Positions 8,568 to 17,647 of a stretch of DNA of 64,000 nucleotides are shown piece by piece. The stretch spans positions 37,166 to 101,165 of the forward strand of contig NZ_AOIQ01000012.1 in NCBI RefSeq assembly GCF_000337515.1. Direction: 5' to 3'. The notes under the pieces are model-generated. The model ran no database searches. It saw only the letters and a list, made by a program, of their open reading frames with translations, and had not been told where the DNA came from. Origin of the DNA: Halovivax asiaticus JCM 14624. GTDB lineage: Archaea > Halobacteriota > Halobacteria > Halobacteriales > Natrialbaceae. The translations under genes were made by a program, and so were the position numbers. The number at the start of each line of letters is the position of its first letter. Positions within the stretch are counted from its first letter, which is position 1.

Positions 8568-9323
8568 ATGAGTAACGACACACCGGCGGAGACGGCGACA
8601 TCGCAGCGTAACGGATCGAGAGGGATACACCGGCGGGGCATCCTGGCAGCCGGGGCGGCGACGGCGCTCGGAGCCAGCTTGGGGGTCTCGGCCACCGGCG
8701 TCGCCGCGCAGGACGACACCGGCGACTACCCCGGCCTCTCCATCGCCGCGCTGACCGGCGCCCAACAGACCGAAGAGATCGACACCGAGGCGACGGGTGG
8801 CGCGGTGGTCAGCGCGAACGAGGAGCGGAGCGAACTCGAGTACGCCGTGCTCGTCCACGCGATCGAAGACGTGACGCAGGCGCACATCCACCTGGGCGCC
8901 GCGGGCGAGGATGGGCCGGTCGCGGTCTGGCTCTATCCTGGCCCCGACGCCACCGAACCCGGGCTGGAGGAGGGCCGGTTCGACGGCATCCTCGCCACCG
9001 GAACGATCACCGAGGACCACCTCACCGAGGAGGTCGACGGCCAGACTATGGACGCGCTCTTGGAGCAGATCGCGAGCGGCGACACCTACGTGAACGTTCA
9101 CACGGAGGCCAACCCCGCCGGCGAGATCAGAGGCCAGCTCCTGTCAGCCGCGGACGTGGCCGACGCGGTGACCGATACCGACGCGGACGACGAGCAGGGC
9201 GATGACGTCACGGACGATGATGCTTCGGGAGACGACGCGACCGACAACGAGAGCGTCGGTGACGACGCCGGCAACGAGTCCAGCGGGAACGAAAGCGGCG
9301 GTGACGGCGGATACGGCGGCTGA
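8568..9323 (+). CDS. secreted CHRD-domain protein with Tat-type signal
   Basis: This is a 251-residue exported protein. Residues 1-48 form a Tat-type leader: HRRGILAAGAATALGASLG, ending near GVAAQD. Residues about 53-200 form a CHRD domain, recognisable by HIHLGAAGEDGPV and the C-terminal YVNVHTEANPAGEIRGQL. The last 50 residues are Asp/Asn/Ser/Gly-rich and disordered, a common spacer in haloarchaeal surface proteins. CHRD domains occur in secreted proteins from bacteria to animals (chordin). Their ligand in archaea is unknown. No membrane anchor is visible, so it is probably released or bound to the S-layer. Confidence 0.85.
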   Translation: MSNDTPAETATSQRNGSRGIHRRGILAAGAATALGASLGVSATGVAAQDDTGDYPGLSIAALTGAQQTEEIDTEATGGAVVSANEERSELEYAVLVHAIEDVTQAHIHLGAAGEDGPVAVWLYPGPDATEPGLEEGRFDGILATGTITEDHLTEEVDGQTMDALLEQIASGDTYVNVHTEANPAGEIRGQLLSAADVADAVTDTDADDEQGDDVTDDDASGDDATDNESVGDDAGNESSGNESGGDGGYGG

Positions 9324-9379
9324 AGGCGTGACGCGAAGCGCGTAATCTAGTCGACCAGAGAAGGTCGGGCGACGTCGAA

Positions 9380-9619
9380 ATGATTACCTGGCGCGGCCGG
9401 GAAGGAGACGGCGTGAACGCTCGCCGTTCGCTCTCCCTTGGACTCGCCGCGGCGTGTTTCCTCTGGGCGATCGCAGTGATCGGGTTCGTCCTCGGCACGT
9501 ATACGCCACTCCCCTCGGTAGCAGACCTGGAGCCGATCGTCACCGCGGGGGCCGTCGTCGCGATCCTCGTCGGCATCGGGGTGGGCCTTCGGGACGGATA
9601 TCGCTCGATCGTGGACTGA
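9380..9619 (+). CDS. small two-helix membrane protein
   Basis: This 79-residue protein has a charged N-terminus and two hydrophobic helices, at about residues 19-40 and 52-70, with a short loop between. I see no enzyme motif. It follows the CHRD gene by 56 bp on the same strand and could be co-transcribed. Function unknown. Confidence 0.5.
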   Translation: MITWRGREGDGVNARRSLSLGLAAACFLWAIAVIGFVLGTYTPLPSVADLEPIVTAGAVVAILVGIGVGLRDGYRSIVD

Positions 9620-9750
9620 GAGAGCCCACGACGTGGCTATGCAGTGCCCTGTGTCAGTGCCGGTTCGGCCTACTCGCCCGTCGGTGGCTGGAGTGGGTGG
9701 TCGGCGAATCCAGCCCTCGACGGTGCGTGTACAGCGTGGAAGTTCCGGTA

Positions 9751-9984
9751 TTATCCACGTTCACCCGTCGTTCGTTCGCCGGCCGTCTCATCGTCGTCCG
9801 CTCGCCCCTTGTACCGAGCCCAGAGTGCATCGAGGCCGAGCGAGATCACGAAGAAGAGTGCGGTGGTGCCACCCAGGAACACCCAGTCGATATCGTTCCG
9901 GACGTAGCCGAGCACGAGGAGGACGGCGAAGACGACGAGTGCCTGGACGAGGCGGTCACGGAGCGTTTGTCCGACGAGTTCCAT
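9751..9984 (-). CDS. small membrane protein
   Basis: This 77-residue protein begins MELVGQTLRDRLVQALVVF and has two hydrophobic helices, at about residues 13-28 and 34-55, followed by a charged tail. The amphipathic start and two-helix layout resemble many uncharacterised haloarchaeal small membrane proteins. It is convergent with the preceding gene. Function unknown. Confidence 0.6.
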   Translation of the reverse strand: MELVGQTLRDRLVQALVVFAVLLVLGYVRNDIDWVFLGGTTALFFVISLGLDALWARYKGRADDDETAGERTTGERG

Positions 9985-10119
9985 ACGGCGGCTATCGAGA
10001 CGAGAGGGAATAAGACGTCGACATGCGGGCGCCGTGGTCTTCGCGAGGCCGGGTGGGTGACAGAGACGGTGTCGTCCTCAACTGGAGTGGCGGCGAGACC
10101 AGTATAAATTGAGAAGGGA

Positions 10120-10127
10120 TTTATAAT
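10120..10127 (+). promoter_or_regulatory. TATA-like promoter of the lipoprotein gene
   Basis: The sequence TTTATAAT lies 21-28 bp before the ATG at 10148, fitting a leaderless transcript. A second A/T-rich element, AGTATAAATT, lies at 10101-10110. Confidence 0.55.
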
Positions 10128-10147
10128 TGGGCTTTAGAGGACGCGCC

Positions 10148-10504
10148 ATGGACCGGAGAGAGTTTACGAAAGTCGCCGGCGCTGCCGCGACGATCCCCCT
10201 GCTCGCGGGCTGTTCCGATGCGGTGAGCGAGGTGACCGGCGGGCTGGACGTCACCGGCATGAACGCTCGGACGACCACGTTCGGCAACATCGAACTCACT
10301 GCGCAAGTCGAAAACACCGCGTCGGATTCGAAATCGGGAACGCTGGTCGGGCAAGTCGACCTCGAAGGCGGGGACACGTTCACCGAACAGAAGGCGATCA
10401 CGGTCGGCGCGAACCGAACCAACTCCTTCGAGATCGGGATCGATATCCCGGTCGCCGATTCGCTTTCCGGCGGGCAGTACACCTACGACGTCTGGCTGGA
10501 CTGA
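10148..10504 (+). CDS. Tat-exported lipoprotein
   Basis: This 118-residue protein opens with MDRREFTKVAGAAATIPLLAGC. It has the twin-arginine RREF motif and a lipobox (LLAGC) with the lipid-modified cysteine at residue 22. The mature part is small and beta-rich, with an alternating pattern like a single immunoglobulin-type domain (IELTAQVENTA, GTLVGQVDLEGG). It probably sits on the outer face of the membrane. The start at 10148 is supported by the signal peptide and the TATA-like box. No partner gene is evident and the function is unknown. Confidence 0.78.
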   Translation: MDRREFTKVAGAAATIPLLAGCSDAVSEVTGGLDVTGMNARTTTFGNIELTAQVENTASDSKSGTLVGQVDLEGGDTFTEQKAITVGANRTNSFEIGIDIPVADSLSGGQYTYDVWLD

Positions 10505-10665
10505 CGACGAGTTTCTGGGGACCACTGCCGCTCGATGCTGAGGCGTACGTCGCGCACGAGGGCGTTTGTCACCACAGTAGTAATATCTAAATCACAAACC
10601 AATTATCTGGCAGAGAGGAAGGCTCGATCGTGCTCGCAGCCCCACCCCATGGCGCGGACGAACTG

Positions 10666-11505
10666 ATGGCCGATAGCGCGTCCGACTCTCGGACGGGTGA
10701 GTGTACACTTTCCGACGGCCGCACGGTCGCCTATACCACGAGTGGAGATCCCGACGGACTGCCCGTCTTTGTCCACCACGGTTCCCCTGGCTCGCGGTTG
10801 TTCGGCTCGCTCGTTACCGATTCCGCGAAGGCGGCAGGTTGTCGGCTGGTCATCCCCGATCGGCCAGGGTACGGTTGCTCGTCCCCACCGCCGGATGGAT
10901 GGACGTGGAGCGACTGGCCTGCCGACCTCGATGCCGTCCGACGCGCGGAATCGATCGATCGCGCCGCCCACATGGGCTTTTCGGGGGGCGGCCCCTTCGC
11001 GATCGCAACGGCAGCTGCCGACTGGACGACGCGGATCGCACTCGTCAGCACAGTCGTTCCTCCTGCCGAAAACGGTCTCGCGACGGTCTCGAAGATTCCC
11101 TACGGCCTCCGCGCACTCTTTCGCCTCTCGAGCGCTCTCGCTTCGGTCAGCGGCCCCGATCGCATCGTCGCGCAGTACACCGATCGTGCGGTTCCCGATC
11201 CAGTGACGCAGGCCGTCGGCGCTGACTTCCACGAAGCCCTCCGTCAGGGAACAAACGCGGTTGCCAGGGAGTGTCGCCGTTTCGCGAGAGAGTCACTCGA
11301 CGCGGACGGCGTCGACAGCCCCCTCCGCTGGTGGCACGGGACGGCAGATACGAACGCTGCGATCGAACCCGTCAGAACCCTCGCTGACGAGGTCGGAGCC
11401 GACGTGGTCGAATCCGACACCGACCATCTCGGTGTCCTCCTCGACCAGCAACGCGACATCTTCGAGTGGCTCACCGCAGACCGCCGTGTATCCGAAAGCG
11501 GGTGA
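10666..11505 (+). CDS. alpha/beta-hydrolase fold protein
   Basis: This is a 279-residue cytosolic hydrolase. It has the oxyanion segment VFVHHGSPGSR near residue 36, a DRPGYG turn and the nucleophile elbow GFSGGG. The acid lies in the WWHGTADTNA segment, and the histidine is probably in SDTDHLG near the C-terminus. Together these complete a Ser-Asp-His triad. The substrate is unknown; esterase, lipase-like or haloperoxidase-like members share this pattern. A GTG start at 10630 with a weak upstream GAGGAAGG is possible and would add 12 residues. I prefer the ATG because the first strand follows it closely. Confidence 0.8.
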   Translation: MADSASDSRTGECTLSDGRTVAYTTSGDPDGLPVFVHHGSPGSRLFGSLVTDSAKAAGCRLVIPDRPGYGCSSPPPDGWTWSDWPADLDAVRRAESIDRAAHMGFSGGGPFAIATAAADWTTRIALVSTVVPPAENGLATVSKIPYGLRALFRLSSALASVSGPDRIVAQYTDRAVPDPVTQAVGADFHEALRQGTNAVARECRRFARESLDADGVDSPLRWWHGTADTNAAIEPVRTLADEVGADVVESDTDHLGVLLDQQRDIFEWLTADRRVSESG

Positions 11506-11671
11506 AGCGGAGCGACGCCATCGGTCGAGCGGAGAGCGAACGAGGCCGGTTTTTCGTCGTGATGAACGGCCGTGACAGCACACTGGCCTCCAGTACGAAG
11601 TCCCCCGTTTCAACGAGCGGCTCCGTACATCCATTACCCCAGCTGCCCTACAGGCACGTAATACGATACCA

Positions 11672-13975
11672 ATGGACGAGCACACCGATCAACCAGGAGA
11701 CGAGTCGTCGGGGGAGCACGATCCCCACAGTATCGGAAGCGACAGCGAGGGGCGGATGGGAACCGACGAATCGCCCGTCGAGGAGTCGGTGCGTGAATCG
11801 GAAGCCACAGACACTGCTGGAAGTCGGCACCCTGCCGAAGCGTCGCACCACGAACACGGATCGGACAATCCCGACGAACACGGATCGGACGGGCACGGCA
11901 GACACGGAGCGGACGGCCACGGCGAACACGGAACTGGCGGTCACGACGACCACGGAGGGATGCACGCTGGGCACGAACAGCTGTTCCGTCGGCGCTTTTT
12001 CGTCTCGACGCTGCTCTCGGTCCCGGTGCTCCTCTACAGTGAGACGCTTCAGGAGTGGCTCGGCTTCACCGTTCCGGCGGTTCCCGGCAGCGAATGGATC
12101 ACCCCCGTCTTCGCGGTAATCGTCTTCGCGTACGGGGGCGTTCCGTTCCTTCGGATGGCGGTTCCGGAAGTGACGGATCGGGCGCCGGGAATGATGACGC
12201 TCATTTCGATGGCGATCACCGTCGCATTCGTCTACAGCCTCGCGAGCGTCTTCGACCTGGCCGAGACGGCGTTCTTCTGGGAGTTGGTGACCCTGATCGA
12301 CATCATGCTGCTGGGCCACTGGATCGAGATGCGGTCGGTCCGGCGGGCGTCGAGCGCCATCGACGAACTGGCGGAGTTGTTGCCCGATACGGCCGAACGA
12401 CTCACCGAGGATGGCGAGACCGAGGAGGTACCGGTGAGTGCGCTCTCGGAGGGCGACCGCGTCCTCGTCCGCCCGGGTGCGAGTGTGCCGGCCGATGCGG
12501 TCGTCGTGGAGGGCGAGTCGGACGTGAACGAGGCGATGATTACGGGCGAATCGAGGCCGGTGTCGAAAGAACCCGGCGACGAAGTCATCGGCGGGACCGT
12601 CAATGGCGACGGGAGCCTCCGCGCGCGGATCGACGCCACGGGAGAGAAAACCACGCTGGCCGGAATCATGCGGTTGGTCGAGGAGGCCCAGCGAAGCACG
12701 TCGCGGACGCAGGTACTCGCCGACCGAGCCGCTGGTTGGCTGTTCTACGTCGCGGTGTCGGCGGCGCTCGTCACGGCAGTGGCCTGGACGCTGGCAACGA
12801 CGTTCGATGCCGCCGTCATCGAGCGGGTCGTCACGGTGCTGGTGATCGCGTGCCCGCACGCGCTCGGGCTGGCCATCCCACTCGTCGTCGCGATCAACAC
12901 GTCGCTCGCAGCCCGAAACGGGATGTTGGTCCGCGATCGCATCGCGATGGAACGAGCGCGGAACCTCGACACGATCATCTTCGACAAGACTGGAACGCTC
13001 ACGGAGGGCGAGCACGGGGTCGTCGCGTCGGTAACCGTCGACGGCGTCGATGAGAACGAGGCGCTGGCGCTGGCCGCGGCTGTGGAGGGAGATTCCGAGC
13101 ACATGATCGCCCGTGCCATCCGCGAAGCCGCCGCCGAGCGAGGCGTCGAGACGCCGGCTTCGGATGATTTCGAGGCGATGAAGGGTCGTGGGGTCAGGGC
13201 AGTCGTCGACGGTGACGAGGTGTTCGTCGGCGGCCCGAACCTCCTGACCCACCTCGACAGCGCGGTCCCCTCGGACCTCCAGACCTTCGCCGAAGAAGCC
13301 GGAGAGAACGCCCAGACTGTCGTCTATCTCGTCCGTGAGGGAGAAGCGATCGCGGCCTTCGCCATGGCCGACGTGATCCGTGCGGAGAGTTACCGGGTCG
13401 TCGACGCGCTCCACGACCTCGAGGTCGAGGTCGCGATGCTCACCGGTGACTCAGCGGACGTGGCGAACGCAGTTGCGGCGGAACTGGGCATCGATACGGT
13501 GTTCGCCGAGGTCCTGCCAGAAGACAAGGACGTGACGGTCCAGGAACTCCAGGACCAGGGGAAACTGGTCGGGATGGTCGGCGACGGCGTCAACGATGCG
13601 CCGGCGCTCACCCGAGCGGACGTCGGCATCGCCATCGGCAGCGGGACCGACGTGGCCGTCCAGTCGGCCGACGTGATCCTCGTCCAGAACAATCCCGTGG
13701 ACGTCGTTCGACTCGTGACGCTGAGCAAGGCGAGCTACCGGAAGATGCAAGAGAACATCGTCTGGGCGGCCGGCTACAACGTCGTCGCACTTCCGCTGGC
13801 CGCAGGAATACTGGCACCGATCGGGTTCCTCCTCTCACCGGCCGTTGGTGCACTGTTGATGTCCCTCAGCACGGTGATCGTCGCAGTCAATGCACAGCTG
13901 CTTCGTCGGGTGGACCTTTCGGTCCCGGGGCTTCCCGACGGATCCACACCGGAGAGATCTCAGCCTGCTGAGTGA
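11672..13975 (+). CDS. copper-type P1B-3 ATPase (CopB-like) with His-rich N-terminus
   Basis: This is a 767-residue metal-translocating P-type ATPase. There is no HMA domain. Instead residues about 50-105 form a His/Asp/Gly-rich metal-binding tail with repeated HG, EHGSD and GHGEHG units. The membrane core carries the CPH motif at 394-396, diagnostic of the CopB-type group that exports Cu(II)/Cu(I) or Ag. The phosphorylated Asp of DKTGT is at about residue 438. The N-domain histidine is in SEHM, where the usual proline is Met, a known variation in this group. GDGVND follows near 640. It lies upstream of a Met-rich SHOCT protein and a YHS permease on the same strand. Confidence 0.92.
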   Translation: MDEHTDQPGDESSGEHDPHSIGSDSEGRMGTDESPVEESVRESEATDTAGSRHPAEASHHEHGSDNPDEHGSDGHGRHGADGHGEHGTGGHDDHGGMHAGHEQLFRRRFFVSTLLSVPVLLYSETLQEWLGFTVPAVPGSEWITPVFAVIVFAYGGVPFLRMAVPEVTDRAPGMMTLISMAITVAFVYSLASVFDLAETAFFWELVTLIDIMLLGHWIEMRSVRRASSAIDELAELLPDTAERLTEDGETEEVPVSALSEGDRVLVRPGASVPADAVVVEGESDVNEAMITGESRPVSKEPGDEVIGGTVNGDGSLRARIDATGEKTTLAGIMRLVEEAQRSTSRTQVLADRAAGWLFYVAVSAALVTAVAWTLATTFDAAVIERVVTVLVIACPHALGLAIPLVVAINTSLAARNGMLVRDRIAMERARNLDTIIFDKTGTLTEGEHGVVASVTVDGVDENEALALAAAVEGDSEHMIARAIREAAAERGVETPASDDFEAMKGRGVRAVVDGDEVFVGGPNLLTHLDSAVPSDLQTFAEEAGENAQTVVYLVREGEAIAAFAMADVIRAESYRVVDALHDLEVEVAMLTGDSADVANAVAAELGIDTVFAEVLPEDKDVTVQELQDQGKLVGMVGDGVNDAPALTRADVGIAIGSGTDVAVQSADVILVQNNPVDVVRLVTLSKASYRKMQENIVWAAGYNVVALPLAAGILAPIGFLLSPAVGALLMSLSTVIVAVNAQLLRRVDLSVPGLPDGSTPERSQPAE

Positions 13976-14224
13976 CAACGGTCGTTCACGGACGGGATGG
14001 CGTCGGCATGGGTGTTTGAACTGGTGTGTACAGGCGTCGGCGATGACGCCGTTGGATATGAGCGCCGATGGACGACCGACGGAGCCCTCCGGAGAACGGC
14101 CACGATCCGATGAACAGGATCCACCCGGACCAAGACAGATTGTATTCCAAGGATTCGGGCCCACACTACCTTGATATCATAAGGACAATCGAAGTAAACG
14201 CTGCACCCGTCCCTCTAGATAGGG

Positions 14225-14242
14225 GTCGCGTCTCGACGCGAC
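14225..14242. promoter_or_regulatory. perfect inverted repeat before the SHOCT-permease pair (operator candidate)
   Basis: GTCGCG (14225-14230) and CGCGAC (14237-14242) form a perfect 6-bp inverted repeat. It lies 15 bp before the start codon of the SHOCT protein gene, directly after another small palindrome (CCCT...AGGG, about 14212-14225). It could be an operator or a leader hairpin. Confidence 0.3.
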
Positions 14243-14257
14243 TCACGATCCAAAATC

Positions 14258-14629
14258 ATGACCACCGATACGACCACTCGCCGATTAGTCTGGCTCGTCC
14301 TGCTACTCGTCGGTGCACTCATCGTCCTCCCCACGTTCGGCATGTGGGGTGGCATGATGGGATCCGGTCCGATGATGGATGGGGTGTGGGGTGACCACAT
14401 GTGGGGCACAGGTGGACCAGCCGCCTGGATGTTCATCATCGGCGTTGGTGTGCAGTTACTCTTCCTCGCCCTGGTCATCGGCGCCCTGTACCTCGGCTAC
14501 CAGGCGCTACATGGGCGGGAAGAATCGACCGATCCTGCACTCGACGAGCTCCGATCTGCCTACGCACGAGGCGACCTGAGCGACGAAGAGTACGAACGGC
14601 GCCTGGAACGGCTCGAAAACGAATCGTAA
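14258..14629 (+). CDS. Met/Trp-rich SHOCT-domain membrane protein
   Basis: This 123-residue protein has a first membrane helix at about 9-28 and a striking extracytoplasmic loop at 29-52. The loop is rich in Met, Trp, His and Gly (MWGGMMGSGPMMDG, then WGDHMWG). A second helix spans about 56-80. The C-terminal SHOCT motif at about 92-121 has LRSAYARGDLSDEEYERRLERLE. Met- and His-rich loops of this kind bind Cu(I) in other proteins. The stop lies 10 bp before the YHS permease, so the two are surely one operon. A role in copper sensing or handling is inferred from the loop and neighbours. Confidence 0.82.
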   Translation: MTTDTTTRRLVWLVLLLVGALIVLPTFGMWGGMMGSGPMMDGVWGDHMWGTGGPAAWMFIIGVGVQLLFLALVIGALYLGYQALHGREESTDPALDELRSAYARGDLSDEEYERRLERLENES

Positions 14630-14639
14630 CAGCACATCT

Positions 14640-16028
14640 ATGCAGGCAGCACTTGACACAGCGGTGGTCGAGGCGCTCCGAATCGGGTTCGGCTTCCTCT
14701 GGACGGCGGCGTGGGCGATCATCATGGGACTGGTGATCACCAGTCTCGTCCAGGTCTACGTCTCGAAAGAGCGAATGGCGTCGGTGCTCGGGGACGGCGA
14801 TATCGCCGGCGTCACGAAAGCGACGGTGTTCGGTGCGGCCAGCAGTGGCTGCAGCTTCGGCGCCGTCGCCATCGGTAAGGGACTGTTCAAGAAAGGCGCC
14901 CACGTCGTGACCTTCCTCGCGTTCATGTTCGCCTCAACGAACCTCATCGTCGAACTCGGCCTGATGATCCTGATCCTGCTCGGCTGGGAGTTCCTCGTCG
15001 CCGAGTTGCTCGGCGGCGTGATCCTCATCGCAGTGATGGCGGTCATCGTCCACCTGACGCTTCCGGAGACCCTGTTCGAGGACGTCCGCGCCGAACTGAA
15101 CCAGCAAGATCACGATCACGGCGTCTCCGAGGACCCGACCTGCGGAATGGAAGGAAAAGACGAGTATTCGCTCGTGACGGACGGCGGAGAAACCCTGAAA
15201 TTCTGCTCTGCGGGGTGTATGGAGACCTATCGACAGGAGGCGGCGAGCAGCGGTGGCTGGCGAGACGAACTGCGGTCGTGGGGCGGGTGGTACAAAGTCG
15301 GCAACCAGTATCGAAAGGAGTGGTCGATGCTCTACAAAGACGTGATCGCGGGCTTTCTGATCTCGGGATTCGTCATCGTGTTCGTGCCTCAGTGGGTCTG
15401 GAACACGCTGTTCCTCCAGGGCGACGGGCTGCTAGTCAGCGCCGAGAACGCGGTCATGGGAGTGGCCATCGCGGTCATCAGCTTCGTCGGGAGCATGGGG
15501 AACGTCCCGTTCGCCGTCGCGCTCTGGGGCGGCGGTGTGAGCTTTGCCGGCGTCATCGCGTTCGTCTACGCAGACCTCATCACGATCCCCGTACTCAACG
15601 TCTACCGAAAGTACTACGGCTGGAAGGTGATGGCCTACATCCTCGGCGTATTCTTCGTGACGATGGCGTTCACGGGCTTTCTCATGGAACAGCTGTTCGA
15701 CGTCCTCGGGATCGTCCCCGATCTCGCTGGCGGTATGACTGCGAGCGAGCAGACCTATTTCGAACTGAACTACACCTTCTACCTCAACCTGATCGCGTTC
15801 GCGCTCTCTGGCTTCCTCTTCTACGTCTACCGGCGGGGACTCGGCGCACCGGGTCAGTATCGGGACCCGGTGTGCGGGATGCGCACCGACGACGACGGAC
15901 CGAGCGTGTCGCACGACGGCGAGACCTATCACTTCTGTTCGACGGCGTGCAAACGATCGTTCGAGGAACAGCCTGACAGCTACGCCACGGTCGATCCGGT
16001 CATCTCGGAAGGCCACGATCACCACTGA
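14640..16028 (+). CDS. PF03773-type permease with two YHS metal-binding domains
   Basis: This 462-residue permease of the ArsP/SO_0444 type is in the cytoplasmic membrane. The first half (residues 1-150) has the SSGCSFGAVAIG motif with Cys71, and the second half (about 230-400) holds the rest of the helices. Two YHS (TRASH-like) domains are fused in. One sits in the central loop at about 164-200 (DPTCGM...FCSAGC) and one at the C-terminus at about 409-443 (DPVCGM...FCSTAC). The tail ends in DHH. The family includes methylarsenite and Cu/Zn exporters. Copper efflux is inferred from the two cysteine-rich domains and the CopB-type ATPase nearby. Confidence 0.85.
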   Translation: MQAALDTAVVEALRIGFGFLWTAAWAIIMGLVITSLVQVYVSKERMASVLGDGDIAGVTKATVFGAASSGCSFGAVAIGKGLFKKGAHVVTFLAFMFASTNLIVELGLMILILLGWEFLVAELLGGVILIAVMAVIVHLTLPETLFEDVRAELNQQDHDHGVSEDPTCGMEGKDEYSLVTDGGETLKFCSAGCMETYRQEAASSGGWRDELRSWGGWYKVGNQYRKEWSMLYKDVIAGFLISGFVIVFVPQWVWNTLFLQGDGLLVSAENAVMGVAIAVISFVGSMGNVPFAVALWGGGVSFAGVIAFVYADLITIPVLNVYRKYYGWKVMAYILGVFFVTMAFTGFLMEQLFDVLGIVPDLAGGMTASEQTYFELNYTFYLNLIAFALSGFLFYVYRRGLGAPGQYRDPVCGMRTDDDGPSVSHDGETYHFCSTACKRSFEEQPDSYATVDPVISEGHDHH

Positions 16029-16087
16029 GACGTTGCTGGCTCGAGACTTTCCGGCTATCCCTTCGCTCTCGCGCAGCGAATGCGTAT

Positions 16088-16108
16088 GGGCACGATGGGA
16101 TTCGAACC
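16088..16108 (+). repeat. 21-bp partial copy of the tRNA-Arg 3' end (att-like)
   Basis: These 21 bp are identical to 16212-16232, which are exactly the last 21 nt of the adjacent tRNA-Arg gene, in the same orientation. The sequence begins GGGCACGATGGG. A separate copy of a tRNA 3' end is the usual footprint of site-specific integration by a tyrosine recombinase. No integrase lies between the copies, so this is a scar or one end of a tandem or decayed element. Confidence 0.6.
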
Positions 16109-16211
16109 GAAGCCAGACGTGCTCGCTCACGCCGTTCGCTGCGCGCGACTGGCAGGGCTCGAATCCAACGAGGTACGCTCAGCACGGCTCACTATCGTTC
16201 GCCGGCGGAGC

Positions 16212-16285
16212 GGGCACGATGGGATTCGAACCCACGACCGTCGGATTAGAAGTCCGACGCTCTATCCGGACTGAGCTACGTGCCC
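16212..16285 (-). tRNA. tRNA-Arg (anticodon TCT)
   Basis: A 74-nt gene on the minus strand folds as a full cloverleaf. The acceptor stem is GGGCACG/CGTGCCC, the D-arm has GCTC/GAGC and the anticodon stem is TCGGA/TCCGA with loop CTTCTAA. The T-arm is GTGGG/CCCAT with TTCGAAT. The anticodon TCT reads AGA (and AGG by wobble), giving arginine. No intron is seen and CCA is not encoded. Confidence 0.95.
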
Positions 16286-16386
16286 TCGCAAACAGGTTCC
16301 GTCGCGGGTGGCATAAGCGGTATGGATTTGGCCCTTATCCCGCCGAAGCCGGAAGACCGTTGGTGACCGAGGCCTTGCAGTCATCC

Positions 16387-17148
16387 ATGCACCTGCCGGA
16401 TGTCACCTGGCCCGAGGTGGCGGCGTACGACGAATCGATCGCATTGGTACCGCTGGGCTCGACGGAGCAACACGGTCCGCACCTCCCCGAGGGGACAGAT
16501 CATATGATCGCCCGCGGGCTGGCTCGCGAGGCCGCCGAACGGACTGGCTATCTCTGTACACCCACCATCACGATCGGCGTGAGCGACCACCACCGGCAGT
16601 TCCCCGGGACGATGTGGGTCGAACCGCCCGTGTTTCGGGACTACGTCGAGAGTCTCACGCGGAACCTGACCGCCCACGGCATCGACCGCGTCATCTACGT
16701 CAACGCCCACGGCGGCAACGTCCAGCACCTCCAGGAGGTCTCGAAACGCCTCCACAAAGACGGCACCGCCTACGCCATCGAGTGGATGTGGGACGAGTCC
16801 ATCCCGGAACTCGTCGACGAACTCTTCGAGACCAACGGTCCCCACGCGGGGCCGAAGGAGACGTCGATGGTCGCCTACCTCGAGGACCTCGTCCGCGAGG
16901 ACGAACTCGACGCGGCGTACGAGGGCGGGATGGCGCCCGTCGATCGCGAGACGTTTACGCGCAACGGCGCACGCGTCTTCCACGATTCGATCGAGAACTC
17001 GGCGAACGGGTCATTCGGCGACCCACGAGACGCCTCCGCCGAGAAGGGCGCACAGCTCTTCGAGGCCGCCACCGACCAGCTCGTCGACCTCGCCGACTGG
17101 CTGGTCGACCGGCCGAAAGACGACCTGCTCCCCGCCGAATACGTCTGA
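16387..17148 (+). CDS. creatininase family amidohydrolase (possibly ArfB)
   Basis: This 253-residue enzyme of the creatininase superfamily has the metal-binding signatures GSTEQHGPHLPEGTDH (about residues 22-37) and YVNAHGGN (about 100-107), with a further acidic site near GPKETSM. In archaea the best-known member is ArfB, which removes the formyl group from a pyrimidine intermediate in riboflavin and F420 synthesis. Other members act on creatinine or mycofactocin precursors. I infer ArfB as a possibility only. A longer frame extends back to 16033 across the tRNA gene. The ATG at 16387 is chosen because homology starts there. Confidence 0.85.
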   Translation: MHLPDVTWPEVAAYDESIALVPLGSTEQHGPHLPEGTDHMIARGLAREAAERTGYLCTPTITIGVSDHHRQFPGTMWVEPPVFRDYVESLTRNLTAHGIDRVIYVNAHGGNVQHLQEVSKRLHKDGTAYAIEWMWDESIPELVDELFETNGPHAGPKETSMVAYLEDLVREDELDAAYEGGMAPVDRETFTRNGARVFHDSIENSANGSFGDPRDASAEKGAQLFEAATDQLVDLADWLVDRPKDDLLPAEYV

Positions 17149-17296
17149 GAGCGCGCAGCGAGTCGTATGCGAGGTCCAGACGCCCCGACGACGAAAACGG
17201 CGACGCTCGTGGCGGTCGAATCGGGCAATCGCACCTAAACGGCCTGCGCCTGCCCCTGACACATTCACCCGTCTCCTGGCTGTCGGTTGCGGTGCA

Positions 17297-17536
17297 ATGT
17301 GCGCTCACTACACCGACGACGAGGAGGGAAAACGCGTGGTAACCAGCGACGGCGACGAGATCGGCATGGTCAAAGAGGTCAGAGACGGCCAGCTTCACGT
17401 CGACCCTGACCCGGGGATGACGGACTCGATCAAGGCGACACTCGGGTGGGGCGACGCCGACGAGGGAACCTACGCATTAGACGACGACCACGTCAAGTCC
17501 GTCAGCGACGACGAGATCCACCTCAGCCGGATGTAG
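17297..17536 (+). CDS. PRC-barrel-like small protein
   Basis: This 79-residue acidic protein has a PRC-barrel-like core: KRVVTSDGDEIGMVKEVRDG, then TYALDDDHVKSVSDDEIHL. Single PRC-barrel proteins of this size are widespread in haloarchaea and are thought to bind partner proteins or RNA; their roles are mostly unproven. It lies alone between the creatininase gene and the UPF0200 gene. Confidence 0.75.
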   Translation: MCAHYTDDEEGKRVVTSDGDEIGMVKEVRDGQLHVDPDPGMTDSIKATLGWGDADEGTYALDDDHVKSVSDDEIHLSRM

Positions 17537-17647
17537 CGCCCGCGGAGATCCTGCAGCCGAAACCTGATCCCTCGGCTGAAATCTGGTCCTCCCCGCCTGG
17601 ACCCGAACCCACAGCCCTTATGCTCGTCTCGCCAGTATCGAGAGCCA

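Noticed and set aside
16088..16211. A second tRNA gene near the tRNA-Arg
   Set aside because: Only the 21-nt 3' end is repeated. No acceptor, D-arm or anticodon arm can be built before it.
16033..16386. N-terminal extension of the creatininase gene across the tRNA
   Set aside because: It would translate through the tRNA-Arg gene and its copy. Family homology begins only at the ATG at 16387.
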